This document shows positions 40,104-49,447 of a DNA stretch of 64,000 bases, one piece after another. A program made the translations under genes and the position numbers. Below the pieces are notes generated by a model, which saw only the letters and a program-made list of their open reading frames with translations, searched no databases and was not told where the DNA came from. Origin of the DNA: UBA4636 sp045534575 (GTDB lineage Bacteria > Bacillota > Clostridia > Christensenellales > Borkfalkiaceae); contig JAZSJZ010000004.1 of assembly GCA_045534575.1 (NCBI GenBank), positions 62,001-126,000 of the forward strand. The letters run 5' to 3'. Positions within the stretch are counted from its first letter, which is position 1, and the number at the start of each line of letters is the position of its first letter.

Positions 40104-41972
40104 ATGAAAAGAATTTTTGCGTGTTTAATTTGTGCTTTAATGCTAATAACGCTATTTGCGTGTAGCAACGAAAACAATTTAGAAAATGGTTCGTCAAATT
40201 CCCTAGAAGGCACTTCTTTCGGTAGTGAAGAAACGAGCGTAAGCCAAACTACGAGCGGAACTCATACGGCAAGCGGAAGCCAAACGACGAGTGGTAGCCA
40301 AACGGCAAGTGGAAGTCAAACCACGAGCGGTAGCCAAGAAAGTGGTGAAAATGACGAGGTTTTTAATGCGCAAGACCAAGCAATTAAAAACTTTTTAATT
40401 TCAGGGAAAGACGTTGACACGGTTACGTCTTTTGATTCTGTTGCGAACGAATCTTCAGCAACTTACGCTAACGTTCCCGACTATTATTTAGACCTTACAA
40501 CAATAAGGGCTGAAGATATATTCGCTTCGCCAGAGGGCACGGCTCAAGGCGACGGCAGTTTTCAAAACCCTTACGATATTTACACTGCGCTATCAAAGAT
40601 TGAAAAAGGCAAAACGCTTTTCCTTAAAGAGGGGGTTTACAGCCTTTCAAAGCGAATTAATTTTTACAAAAACGGAACACGCTCGCAATACATTAACATT
40701 TACGCTTATGGTGGCGGGCGCGCCGTTTTAGATTTTTCTTCAATGGCTTTTGGTAGCGATAACAAAGGCATGGCACTTTATTCTAACTTCGTTCGCATTT
40801 ACGGGCTTGATTTTAAAGCCGCGGGCGATAACGGCTTGACGATAATCGGCAGTTACAACATAATAGAAAACTGCATGTTTTACGATAACCGAGATTCGGG
40901 CTTGCAGATTATGGGAAACGGCTCTGATTTTGCGCTTTGGCCACACGATAACCTCGTTTTAAACTGCACGGCTTTTAACAATGCTGACGTTGACGAAGGA
41001 AACGAACTTGCAACTGGCGAAAATGCAGACGGGTTTGCGTGCAAACTAGCAAACGGAAACAACAATACTTTTGATGGGTGCATTGCCTACTCTAACATTG
41101 ATGACGGCTGGGATTTGTTTGCGCAAAACCAAGCCAACGGCAGAACGATTTTGGTTAATTGCGTTGCTTTTAGTAACGGCTATATGCTAGACGGCTCAAG
41201 AACGCCCGACGCTGACGGAAACGGCTTTAAGCTAGGAAGCTGGAACTTTCCTTGCAATAGCTACGTGGCAAATTGCATAGCGTTCGATAATTACGACAGC
41301 GGTTTTACGTGCAACTGCAACGTGGGCGCGTTCGAGATGTATAACTGCACGGCTTATAACAACAGCCTTAAAGGGCTAAACGAGGCGAATAACTATAATT
41401 TAGGTCGCCAAGGCTACGATTGCAAAGAAAGGTTTTTATCAAACCTTTTATCGATTTCCTCTAACACCTGCAAAGATAAAGCAACTGGAACTATAAGAAA
41501 TTCGCTTTTCACGCTAAACGATAAGGGCTACTATTTTATCGAAAGCGTTGATAGGCTAGAAAAAACAGCCGTTGAAACGTATGGAAAGAGCAAAAATTTT
41601 TCAAATGAAGATATGGTTGAAAGCGTTTTATCACCAAAGATAGACGCGCAAATTCATTATTCTTTAAGGAACGAAGATTTAACCATAAATTTAGGAAGTT
41701 TTCTAAAGGTTAAAGAAAATTCTCCTATTGCCACAATGGGCTTAAACAACAGCCCTTTAGGCGCAAACCTTCACCGCGATAATTATTTTACCAAAGAAGA
41801 AGTTAAAAAACTTATTAACGAAATAGGCTTGGTTACCACTTCTTCTCAAAGTTTTTCTAAAATTTATAAGGCGACCAAATATTATTGCTCGCTTGAAAAA
41901 GACGAGCGAGAAAGTCTTTTAGAAAGAGAAGTTTTGGCTAAAGCCATTAACGATTATAACAAAAATTTATAA
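40104..41972 (+). CDS. PL9-type pectate lyase lipoprotein (right-handed beta-helix)
   Basis: A 622-residue lipoprotein: signal with lipobox TLFAC then Ser, a Ser/Thr/Gly linker (about 23-92) with tandem six-residue units of the form TSGSQT/ASGSQT, then a beta-helix. FLKEGVYSLSKRINF starts the helix, and GENADGFACKLANG ... NIDDGWDLFAQNQ carries the Ca2+-binding Asp residues and family spacing of polysaccharide lyase family 9. It cleaves polygalacturonate or rhamnogalacturonan by beta-elimination at the cell surface. Own promoter and bidirectional terminator. Confidence 0.85.
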   Translation: MKRIFACLICALMLITLFACSNENNLENGSSNSLEGTSFGSEETSVSQTTSGTHTASGSQTTSGSQTASGSQTTSGSQESGENDEVFNAQDQAIKNFLISGKDVDTVTSFDSVANESSATYANVPDYYLDLTTIRAEDIFASPEGTAQGDGSFQNPYDIYTALSKIEKGKTLFLKEGVYSLSKRINFYKNGTRSQYINIYAYGGGRAVLDFSSMAFGSDNKGMALYSNFVRIYGLDFKAAGDNGLTIIGSYNIIENCMFYDNRDSGLQIMGNGSDFALWPHDNLVLNCTAFNNADVDEGNELATGENADGFACKLANGNNNTFDGCIAYSNIDDGWDLFAQNQANGRTILVNCVAFSNGYMLDGSRTPDADGNGFKLGSWNFPCNSYVANCIAFDNYDSGFTCNCNVGAFEMYNCTAYNNSLKGLNEANNYNLGRQGYDCKERFLSNLLSISSNTCKDKATGTIRNSLFTLNDKGYYFIESVDRLEKTAVETYGKSKNFSNEDMVESVLSPKIDAQIHYSLRNEDLTINLGSFLKVKENSPIATMGLNNSPLGANLHRDNYFTKEEVKKLINEIGLVTTSSQSFSKIYKATKYYCSLEKDERESLLEREVLAKAINDYNKNL

Positions 41973-41989
41973 ATTGCAAAAAGAAAGAG

Positions 41990-42022
41990 AAAAGGCTACT
42001 CAAAAACCGAGTAGCCTTTTAA
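41990..42022. terminator. Bidirectional terminator between lyase and dapB genes
   Basis: AAAAGGCTACTC and GAGTAGCCTTTT, a perfect 12-bp stem. Confidence 0.88.
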
Positions 42023-42032
42023 AATGATTTTA

Positions 42033-42773
42033 TTATGACTTAAAATAATCTTTTAAAGTGTAATAGCCGTTAGGCTTGCCGTTCATAAAAGAGGCAAGTT
42101 TTATAGCGCCGTCAGCATAAAGAAGGTTATCAAACGCTGAGTGTTTAATAGAGATAACTTCCTTTTCGCCAAGGAACATAATTTCGTGCTCGTCGTGCTT
42201 AGAACCGCCTCGAACCGAGTGAATACAAATTTCTTCGCCACGTCTTTTTGAACTTCTTCCGCAAATAATCTTTTTGGTGTTGCCAAGAGCAAGGTTAATT
42301 TCTTGCGCAATGTTTAAAGCGATAGCACCGGGCGCGTTGATTTTTTGCGCGTCATACTTTTCGATAATTTCAATATCGTAAGTAGGAAGAGCCGTTGCCA
42401 TTTCAACGCAAAGTTTAAGCATAAGATTTACGCCAACTGATAAGTTGTAAGACATAAAAATCGGCGCTTTCTCGCTTGCTTTTTTGATTTTTGCTTTTTG
42501 TTTTTGCGTGTAACCCGTAGTGCTTTCAACGAGTGGGCAACCGTTTTCGGTTACAAACTCTAAAACGTCGTCAAGCATATCGGGCGAGGAAAAGTCGATA
42601 ACCAAATCGACAACTTCTCTAACCTCGTCGAAAGACTTGTAAACAGGGCAGTTATAATCGCCAACCATACCCTTATCAATACCGCAAACAACGTTTAAGT
42701 TAGTGTCTTTCGATTGTTGGTAAACGGTTTTGCCAAACTCGCTATTTATTCCGCAAATTAAAACGTTAATCAT
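42033..42773 (-). CDS. dapB: Dihydrodipicolinate reductase-like protein with altered active site
   Basis: A 246-residue protein with DapB architecture: N-terminal NAD(P)-binding INVLICGINSEFGKTV, LVESTTGYTQKQ, YNLSVGVNLMLKL, IHSVRGGSKHDEHE and KHSAFDNLLYADGA. The active-site segment, normally E-x-H-H-x-x-K-x-D-A-P-S-G-T-A, reads EKYDAQKINAPGAIA: both His are replaced (Tyr-Asp), the Lys is kept, and the SGT substrate-binding tripeptide is GAI. DapB makes tetrahydrodipicolinate for lysine/peptidoglycan synthesis. asd lies just upstream on the same strand, supporting the pathway, but catalysis is uncertain. Confidence 0.8.
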   Translation of the reverse strand: MINVLICGINSEFGKTVYQQSKDTNLNVVCGIDKGMVGDYNCPVYKSFDEVREVVDLVIDFSSPDMLDDVLEFVTENGCPLVESTTGYTQKQKAKIKKASEKAPIFMSYNLSVGVNLMLKLCVEMATALPTYDIEIIEKYDAQKINAPGAIALNIAQEINLALGNTKKIICGRSSKRRGEEICIHSVRGGSKHDEHEIMFLGEKEVISIKHSAFDNLLYADGAIKLASFMNGKPNGYYTLKDYFKS

Positions 42774-42865
42774 ATTACACCTTAAATTAGCCTAAAACTT
42801 TAGGCTTGTAACCCAAATTCAAGACTTTTTATTATCTTATGTTAAAACTTATGAGTTTATGCGAC

Positions 42866-43861
42866 TTATTTAACAACACCAAGTTTAATTAAACTTTGAG
42901 CAATTTGAACGGCGTTAGAGGCAGCGCCTTTTCTAATGTTATCAGCAACGCACCAAAGGTTAACGCCACTTTCAACTGAAAAGTCTTGCCTAATTCTACC
43001 AACAAAAACTTCGTCTTTGCCGTCAGCGTCGCAAACGGTAGGGAACACGTTATTCTTAATATCGTCAACAACAACAACGTTCTTTGCCGATCTTAAAACT
43101 TCTTTAACTTCTTCAGCAGTTACCTTAGTTTCAAACTCAATATTGATAGATTCGCTGTGTCCATTGAAAACAGGAACTCTAACGGTAGTTGCCGTGATAG
43201 CCATATCAGGGCGGTGAAGAATTTTTCTAGTTTCTTCAACCATCTTCATTTCTTCCTTAGTGTAGCCGTTGTCTAGGAACACGTCAATTTGAGGGATGCA
43301 GTTAGAGAAAATGCGAACAGGGAATTTTTGTGGCGCTTCGCCCTTAATTCCGTTCTCAAGATCGCTCCAGCCCTTAACGCCAGCGCCCGAAACTGCTTGA
43401 TAAGTAGAGAAAACAACTCTTTTAATTTTGAACTTTTCATCAAGAGGCTTTAAAACAAGCATTGCTTGAATAGTTGAGCAGTTAGGGTTAGCGATGATGC
43501 CGTTATGCTTTAAAACGTCAGTCTCGTTAACTTCAGGAACAACGAGCGGAACATCTTTATCCATACGCCATGCGCTTGAGTTATCAACAACAACCGCGCC
43601 GATAGAAGCAAAAATTGGAGCAAACTCTAAACTTACTGAACCGCCTGCGGAAAAGAGCGCGATATCAATCTTTTTATCGATAACGTTTTCTTTCTTAAGT
43701 TCGATAACGGTATAATCTTTACCGAAAAGTGAAATGGTTGTGCCAGCGCTTTTTGCTGAAGCAAAAAGATAAAAATTATCGGCTTGCAAGTTTCTTTCTT
43801 GAATAACTTCAACGAACTTTCTGCCTACCATACCGGTGCAACCAACAATAGCAATATTCAT
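42866..43861 (-). CDS. asd: Aspartate-semialdehyde dehydrogenase
   Basis: A 331-residue protein. Start set at ATG 43861 (AAGGAA ribosome site, then NIAIVGCTGMVGRKFVEV, the standard NADP-binding N-terminus). The frame stays open another 78 codons, but that would run into the divergent gene at 44033. Catalytic Cys in IANPNCSTIQAML; VPVFNGHSESINIEF and VGRIRQD are typical of the family. It reduces aspartyl phosphate, the common step to lysine, threonine and methionine. dapB follows 92 nt downstream. Confidence 0.95.
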   Translation of the reverse strand: MNIAIVGCTGMVGRKFVEVIQERNLQADNFYLFASAKSAGTTISLFGKDYTVIELKKENVIDKKIDIALFSAGGSVSLEFAPIFASIGAVVVDNSSAWRMDKDVPLVVPEVNETDVLKHNGIIANPNCSTIQAMLVLKPLDEKFKIKRVVFSTYQAVSGAGVKGWSDLENGIKGEAPQKFPVRIFSNCIPQIDVFLDNGYTKEEMKMVEETRKILHRPDMAITATTVRVPVFNGHSESINIEFETKVTAEEVKEVLRSAKNVVVVDDIKNNVFPTVCDADGKDEVFVGRIRQDFSVESGVNLWCVADNIRKGAASNAVQIAQSLIKLGVVK

Positions 43862-44032
43862 AACAAAATTCCTTCTTTTAAAAATTTTTCTTAATTTTAG
43901 CACAATAAATGATAAATTGCAAAGTTTTTTCAGCATATACGCAATTTTTGTTTGTCTTAAAATAAATTTTATATTATTATATAATAAGTGAATTATGCGC
44001 GCTAGGTGAAAAGCCTTGCGTTTTGGTGAATT

Positions 44033-45313
44033 ATGGCTAATACAAAACAAAAAGAAAACGTTTATTCCAAGGGCTTGACCGATATTTCCGGGCAAGACGG
44101 GTATTGCCGTCCTGAAATAAAGGTGTCTAGATGGGCGCTTGGAACGGCAATTTTTAGAAACAACACGCTAAAACTTGTTGCTCTTAACTTAATTTTGCTT
44201 ATCTTCTTTGCCCCGCTTGCTTATTTTATTTTCGTAAGATACGCTAGGCTTTTGGTTGATGCGTCAAACTCAGTTTTTAACGCTAATATGGGCGTTGGGT
44301 ATCTTCCTGTTGTCGATATGGTAGCAATGGCAGAAGGCTTAATGTTCTCGGTTAATAGAGAGTTCTTCTTAATGCTCCCTGTTTGCGGGGCGTGGGCGTC
44401 TGTCGGGCTTTCGGGTGCGCTTTACGTTCTAAGGAATATGGCTTGGGGTGAAGACGTTTCTATCGTTCAAGACTTCATTAAAGGCATTAAGAGAAATTTC
44501 TTTAGCGTTATGCTCGTAACTTTGTTATACACTTTGCTTTTCGCTTCCGTTGGCATTGGTATTTCTTACACGAACTACGTTATCGCAGAAAGTGGCGCCC
44601 AGTGGTATTTAACGCTATCGAAAGTTTTGTTATATATTGCAGTTGCGCTCGCTTCAGTTTGGTTCTTCTCGTCTTTAACGATGGTTGTAACCTATAAGGC
44701 GACGTTCTTCAACCTTTTAAGAAACGCATTTTTAGTTGCAATGGTTCTTTTGCCACTTAACGTGTTCTTCATTGCGTTCGCGTTTATTCCGCTTTTAATC
44801 GGGTTCATTGGTGGTTATTTCGTAATGCTAGCGCTTGCGCTTATGATATTCCTTGGCATTTCGTTCATCCTCTTTTCGTGGACGGTTTATAGCCACTGGG
44901 TGTTCGATAAGTTCATAAACGGCAACGTGAAAAACGCTTATAAGCCAACCGCTGAAGAACTTCAAAAACGCCGTGAACGTGAAAGGGCTCAAAAAGAACA
45001 ACAAAGCGGTGGCTTCGTTGAAGTTGATAGCGGAAAAATTGAAGGCGAAACCTATAAGTCAGTTCGCTTAAAACCTGTTACCGATAAAGATAACGTTGTT
45101 TATGACCTTGGTGAAACTTTCTCTCGTGGCGATTTAGATAAGGTAACTTCTAGTAAACAAGATATGAAAAAAGATAGCGACCTTTACGAAGAAAACCCTT
45201 CTAAATATATTAGCGATAAGAAAAAAGCGCAATCGAATTCGGCTGAAACTAAGAGCGAAAACGATGCTGAAAAAGCGGGTGAAGATAGTTCAACCCAAGA
45301 TGATAAAAATTAA
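44033..45313 (+). CDS. DUF624/YesL-like membrane protein with long charged tail
   Basis: A 426-residue protein. Residues about 40-300 contain six hydrophobic helices in an arrangement like DUF624/YesL (NTLKLVALNLILLIFFAPLAY; LPVCGAWASVGLSGALYVLR; VVTYKATFFNLLRNAFL). Residues 301-426 form a hydrophilic Lys/Glu/Ser-rich cytosolic tail (EELQKRRERERAQKEQQ) that looks disordered. Function unknown; the short members are often linked to carbohydrate loci. It is followed after 47 nt by the methyltransferase gene, possibly in one unit. Confidence 0.65.
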   Translation: MANTKQKENVYSKGLTDISGQDGYCRPEIKVSRWALGTAIFRNNTLKLVALNLILLIFFAPLAYFIFVRYARLLVDASNSVFNANMGVGYLPVVDMVAMAEGLMFSVNREFFLMLPVCGAWASVGLSGALYVLRNMAWGEDVSIVQDFIKGIKRNFFSVMLVTLLYTLLFASVGIGISYTNYVIAESGAQWYLTLSKVLLYIAVALASVWFFSSLTMVVTYKATFFNLLRNAFLVAMVLLPLNVFFIAFAFIPLLIGFIGGYFVMLALALMIFLGISFILFSWTVYSHWVFDKFINGNVKNAYKPTAEELQKRRERERAQKEQQSGGFVEVDSGKIEGETYKSVRLKPVTDKDNVVYDLGETFSRGDLDKVTSSKQDMKKDSDLYEENPSKYISDKKKAQSNSAETKSENDAEKAGEDSSTQDDKN

Positions 45314-45360
45314 CAAAATATTAAGTTAACGGGCTTATAGCCCAGCATTTATTAAAAATT

Positions 45361-46092
45361 ATGGCAGAAAAAGCATACGTTTGTTTATCTACCGTTTACG
45401 AAAAATTGCAAAAAGGCGACCTATATGATAGGTGGGGCGAGCGTGTTATTAAAGCGCTCAAAGAAAACGCTCTAGGAAAAGACGGCATCGACCTTGCATG
45501 CGGTAGCGGGCATTTTACTATCTTAGAAAAAAAGGCTGGCTTTAACGTAATAGGCGTAGATAACTGCTTGGAAATGTTGCAAATTGCCAAGCAAAACGCA
45601 CAAAATGAAAATTTAAAAATTGATTTTTTAAGGCAGGATATGACCTGCCTTAAAACCTTTCAAAAGGTAGATTTTGTAACCATTATTAACGACGGCGTTA
45701 ATTACGTTGACAAACTCGGCTTAAAAAAGGCGTTCAAATCGGTTTATTCCGCACTTAAAAAAGGCGGGGTTTTCTTGTTTGATTTTTCAACGAGATATAA
45801 ACTTGAAAAAATAATTGGCAATAATCTTTTCGGCGAAGATTATGAAGAATTGTCATATTTATGGTTTAACAAGTTAAAAGAAGATAAAATCGAAATGGAA
45901 ATTTCTCTCTTTTTGAAAAAGGGCGACCTTTACGAAAAGAAGGAAGAAGAACACGTGCAATATATTCACGACTTAGATTTTATTGAAAAGTCGCTACTAG
46001 AAGTTGGCTTTAAATCGGTGAGTGCGTGTGCTCATTTCGGTGGAGAAATTGATAAAACGACTGACCGAATTGAAATTCTGGCAGTAAAATAG
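45361..46092 (+). CDS. Class I SAM-dependent methyltransferase
   Basis: A 243-residue protein with motif I GIDLACGSGHFTILEKKAGF (about residues 41-60), acidic loop NVIGVDNCLEML, motif III-like DFVTIINDGVNYV and the late SYLWFNKLKEDKIEMEI segment found in small-molecule methyltransferases of the UbiE-like group. Substrate unknown. Lies 8 nt before hslO. Confidence 0.88.
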   Translation: MAEKAYVCLSTVYEKLQKGDLYDRWGERVIKALKENALGKDGIDLACGSGHFTILEKKAGFNVIGVDNCLEMLQIAKQNAQNENLKIDFLRQDMTCLKTFQKVDFVTIINDGVNYVDKLGLKKAFKSVYSALKKGGVFLFDFSTRYKLEKIIGNNLFGEDYEELSYLWFNKLKEDKIEMEISLFLKKGDLYEKKEEEHVQYIHDLDFIEKSLLEVGFKSVSACAHFGGEIDKTTDRIEILAVK

Positions 46093-46100
46093 GGTATATT

Positions 46101-46961
46101 ATGGGTAAGGTTTATAAATCGCTTATTTTTGATAATGAAATATCGTTAACAATTCTCGACACAACCGACGTTGTTAACACTGCAATAAAATACCATAACC
46201 TATCGCCGGTGTGTTCGGCTGCTCTAGGCAGGTCAATGACGGCAACGGCGTTTATGGCGTCAAACCTTAAAAACGAAAATGACCACTTATCCGTTACCAT
46301 TAACGGCGACGGTTTAGGCGGTGGAATTGTTGTTTGCGCTGATAAAAATTTAAACGTTCGTGGCTATATCACAAACCCTAACGTTGATATTCCTCTAAAT
46401 TCGGTTGGAAAACTTGACGTTGCTTCGTGTGTTGGTAGGTCTGGCTCGATAACAGTTGTTAAAAATTTAGGGCTTAAAACGCCATATACGGGCACTTCTA
46501 AAATAGTTTCTGGCGAAGTTGCCGAAGATTTTGCTCATTATTTTACTCTAAGCGAACAAGTTCCAACGGCAATGGCTCTTGGAGTTAAAATAGGTAAAGA
46601 TTTAACTTGCGTTGGGGCTGGCGGTGTTGTTTTGCAAGTTCTACCAAACGCTAAAGAAGAAAATATCGCTAAAGCAGAAGAACTTATTTCTCACTTTTTT
46701 AACATTAGCACGATGATTGAAGAAATGGGCGTTAACGGTATTATAGACGGGTATTTTAAAGAAATTCTGTTTGATATTTACGATACGCAATATAAATGCA
46801 ACTGCTCGAAAGATAGGGTTGATAAGGTTTTAATCACGCTAGGAAAGGCTGAACTTTATCAAACTATAGAAGATCAAGGCAAGATTGACGTTAGTTGCCA
46901 TTTCTGCCCAAACGTTACCACTTATTACAAAGAGGATATTGATAAACTTTTCAATGACTGA
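46101..46961 (+). CDS. hslO: Hsp33 redox-regulated chaperone
   Basis: A 286-residue protein with the Hsp33 fold (LGRSMTATAFMASNLKNE; VTINGDGLGGGIVVCAD; LSEQVPTAMALGVKI) and a C-terminal zinc/redox switch: CNCSKD near residue 234 and CHFCPN near 266, giving the conserved C-x-C ... C-x-x-C set. Oxidation releases zinc and activates holdase activity. The next gene starts inside its last codons (8-nt overlap). Confidence 0.95.
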   Translation: MGKVYKSLIFDNEISLTILDTTDVVNTAIKYHNLSPVCSAALGRSMTATAFMASNLKNENDHLSVTINGDGLGGGIVVCADKNLNVRGYITNPNVDIPLNSVGKLDVASCVGRSGSITVVKNLGLKTPYTGTSKIVSGEVAEDFAHYFTLSEQVPTAMALGVKIGKDLTCVGAGGVVLQVLPNAKEENIAKAEELISHFFNISTMIEEMGVNGIIDGYFKEILFDIYDTQYKCNCSKDRVDKVLITLGKAELYQTIEDQGKIDVSCHFCPNVTTYYKEDIDKLFND

Positions 46962-48639
46962 AAACTCGAAAAAAACGTTAAAAATAACTTTAGACGATAA
47001 ACTCTCGCTTGCAATAAAAAGAAAAGAGGCGGGAGATTTGGTTGGCGCGTTGAATATCTTATATTCACTAATTGATAGTGGCTATAAGTCTAATGCGCCA
47101 TATTCACTTATTGCTAAAATTTATTACGAAATGGAACTTTATAATTATTCCGTTGAGTTTTGGTTTAAGTTTTTATCAAGAACAAACTCTACTCGGCTTA
47201 AACTTGAAGCCTACAGTGCGTTATCTGCGTGTTTTTGTGAAATTGGCGATACTAAGACTATGGGCTATTATGCCGATTTAAAGTTTTCGCTTAACGACCA
47301 GAAAGAACAAGAATACGATCACGTTATTTTAGATTATTTTGATTACGTTTACGATTGCGTTGGCGAAAAATATCATATCGTTTACCCGGATAGCGCAATA
47401 AAGCCAAAACGACTTTTGTTTGAAGCAGATGCTTTAAGCGAAGTTCACGCATATGACGAAAGCAACGAAATTTTGCAAAAAGTTACCTTTGATAAGGAAG
47501 AATACGTTGATGCGCAACTTAAAATTTTTCTAAACTTAGTTACGCAAGATAAACTTCTTGAAGCCAAAGATGTTATTGAAAATCTTTATAAGTTTAAAAG
47601 AGATAATCCTCTCTCGGTTGTTTATTTGGTGATGTTTTATCATCACTATAGAGATAAGTTTTTTGTCGATAATGAAGTTATAGCCACACTTTTAGACGAA
47701 TGTTTAGAAAAAGATTTTGATAATAGCGACACCTTTTTTAGGGTTGCATTAATGCTTGCTCAAGAAAACCGCCTAGACGATTCTCTTAAAATGATAGAAA
47801 AATCGCTAAGGCTCAATGAATATGAAATTAATGGCGTTTTTTTGAAAGCATTAATTTTTTTAAATGGCAAAAACTATGAAAAGGCGCATAGTCTTTTTAC
47901 TTGGCTTCACCAAATAACCAAAAGCCCTATCGTTGAAAGATATAGAAATTTATGTGAACAAAAGGCTCAATTTGAAAAGCCTTTTGGTTATGATTTCCGC
48001 TTATCTAAAGAAGATGAAGAAAAATATCTAGTTAAGCTTGGAATAATTTTAACGCAAAGAAAAAACGTTCTAAAAATCTTTTCGAAGGAAGAAATAAAAT
48101 CTATTTGTGGCTGGGCGCTACTTTATCACGACGAACTAGAAAGCGAAATTATAGACGCGCTCTTTTCACTTCCCACCGCTTATTTTAGAAATTATCTAAT
48201 TGAACTTTTAGTGTCCTACGTGCTGTCAGGCAAAGGCAAACTAAAAGTTATTGAAAACCTAGTTTTGAAAGGCTACAATAAAATGGCGGGCGCAAGTTTT
48301 GATAATATTTTCGTTAAACTAAAGTTTGCAAAGGCAACTTTTGAAAAGGAAAACGGAAAACTCTTTTTATCGGCATACGCAAAAGCCTTTGCTAGAACTT
48401 CGGCGTTTAACAAAAATGCAGTCGATTTAAGAGAGGCTGCTTTTAAAATTTATTACATGTTAAAAGATAACGGCAATTTATCAAAAATAAAAGACGAATT
48501 TGCGCTTGCATGCGCAATCACGATTGAATCGGGCTTTAAAATGCACGATAAAAAACTTTATGATATTTTATTTAAAACGACCAAGAAAAAGGTCGATGCG
48601 ATTTTTTCGCTAATGGGAAATGACGATGGCAATAGTTGA
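46954..48639 (+). CDS. TPR-like helical repeat protein
   Basis: A 561-residue protein. Start at ATG 46954 inside the end of hslO; the open frame extends further up to 46885 but only through hslO. TPR-like units: LVGALNILYSLIDSGYKSNA, APYSLIAKIYYEMELYNYSV, RLDDSLKMIEKSLRLNEYEI, GKNYEKAHSLFTWLHQI. The C-terminal ~200 residues are also helical and repeat-like. No signal peptide. It overlaps the next gene by 20 nt, suggesting a co-translated unit with the following two genes. Partner and role unknown. Confidence 0.75.
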   Translation: MTENSKKTLKITLDDKLSLAIKRKEAGDLVGALNILYSLIDSGYKSNAPYSLIAKIYYEMELYNYSVEFWFKFLSRTNSTRLKLEAYSALSACFCEIGDTKTMGYYADLKFSLNDQKEQEYDHVILDYFDYVYDCVGEKYHIVYPDSAIKPKRLLFEADALSEVHAYDESNEILQKVTFDKEEYVDAQLKIFLNLVTQDKLLEAKDVIENLYKFKRDNPLSVVYLVMFYHHYRDKFFVDNEVIATLLDECLEKDFDNSDTFFRVALMLAQENRLDDSLKMIEKSLRLNEYEINGVFLKALIFLNGKNYEKAHSLFTWLHQITKSPIVERYRNLCEQKAQFEKPFGYDFRLSKEDEEKYLVKLGIILTQRKNVLKIFSKEEIKSICGWALLYHDELESEIIDALFSLPTAYFRNYLIELLVSYVLSGKGKLKVIENLVLKGYNKMAGASFDNIFVKLKFAKATFEKENGKLFLSAYAKAFARTSAFNKNAVDLREAAFKIYYMLKDNGNLSKIKDEFALACAITIESGFKMHDKKLYDILFKTTKKKVDAIFSLMGNDDGNS

Positions 48640-49447
48640 CCTAAATAAAATTTTTGAAAAATTTGTTAAAGAATACGTTATTAAAAATAAAGATAAAATC
48701 GAGGGCGACGTAACTTCATGTTTGCCCGAAATTTATGCTGAGTTTGAAAAAACAAATTTTAAAGAACTTGATAATTTAACGCCCGAAAAATATTATGAAA
48801 AAAATAAAAACGATTTGTGTAAAATCCTAGCCGAGCACTTCTTATTTAAAACTGAGCCGAACGAATTTTTGGTTGAAGCAGTTGAGAAATTTTCTCCTGA
48901 AGAAGAAGTTTTTAACCTTGTTTTAGGTAATAATCTATCAGTTGAAGATGAACTCAAAGTTTTGGAAATTCTATCGCACAAAAACTCAAAAATAGCGTTT
49001 AATCGATATATAGACCAACTTTTTGATAAAAATTGTGCAAAAGAGATTATAAATTTTATTGCAGAAGAGTTTATTTTGAACGTTAAAGATATAGAAGCAA
49101 AGTTAATTGAACGCGCACTAAAAGAAAAAGAAGAAAACGTTGTTGTTGCTGAAATTTTATCGCACTCAAAATCTAAAAACCCAAAGATTTCTTCATATCT
49201 TTTGCAAGGGCTTATGGCTAGCGATAAAATTGTTGAATACGCAAATTTTTTGGCTGAGTTTGGCGATGAGAGCGTAACTGAAAAACTTTTAGATTATATC
49301 GAAGAAGTTGCAGACTATTTATCGTTTAGAGAGTTAAAGTTTGCGATAGAATCGCTTGGCGGAACGTGCGATATCGAGCGTGATTTTACTAACGACGTTA
49401 ATTACTATAAACTTAACGAGGATGAAAAAAATGAGCATCAAGATTAA
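48620..49447 (+). CDS. Unknown acidic all-helical protein
   Basis: A 275-residue acidic, helical, Lys/Glu-rich protein without a recognisable motif; ATG 48626 is an alternative start. Repeating segments such as LKVLEILSHKNSKIAFNRYI and VVVAEILSHSKSKNPKISSY suggest HEAT-like or TPR-like helical pairs. It overlaps the TPR-like gene by 20 nt and the following gene by 17 nt, so the three proteins are probably made in fixed proportion and may form a complex; that is inference from coupling. Confidence 0.65.
   Translation: MTMAIVDLNKIFEKFVKEYVIKNKDKIEGDVTSCLPEIYAEFEKTNFKELDNLTPEKYYEKNKNDLCKILAEHFLFKTEPNEFLVEAVEKFSPEEEVFNLVLGNNLSVEDELKVLEILSHKNSKIAFNRYIDQLFDKNCAKEIINFIAEEFILNVKDIEAKLIERALKEKEENVVVAEILSHSKSKNPKISSYLLQGLMASDKIVEYANFLAEFGDESVTEKLLDYIEEVADYLSFRELKFAIESLGGTCDIERDFTNDVNYYKLNEDEKNEHQD

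Noticed and set aside
42866..44095. N-terminally extended asd reading frame starting at 44095
   Set aside because: The extension lacks a ribosome site, is not Asd-like and overlaps the divergent gene at 44033. ATG 43861 has a good ribosome site and starts the conserved NADP-binding fold.
46885..46953. Upstream extension of the TPR-like gene
   Set aside because: It reads only through the 3' end of hslO in another frame, without a ribosome site.
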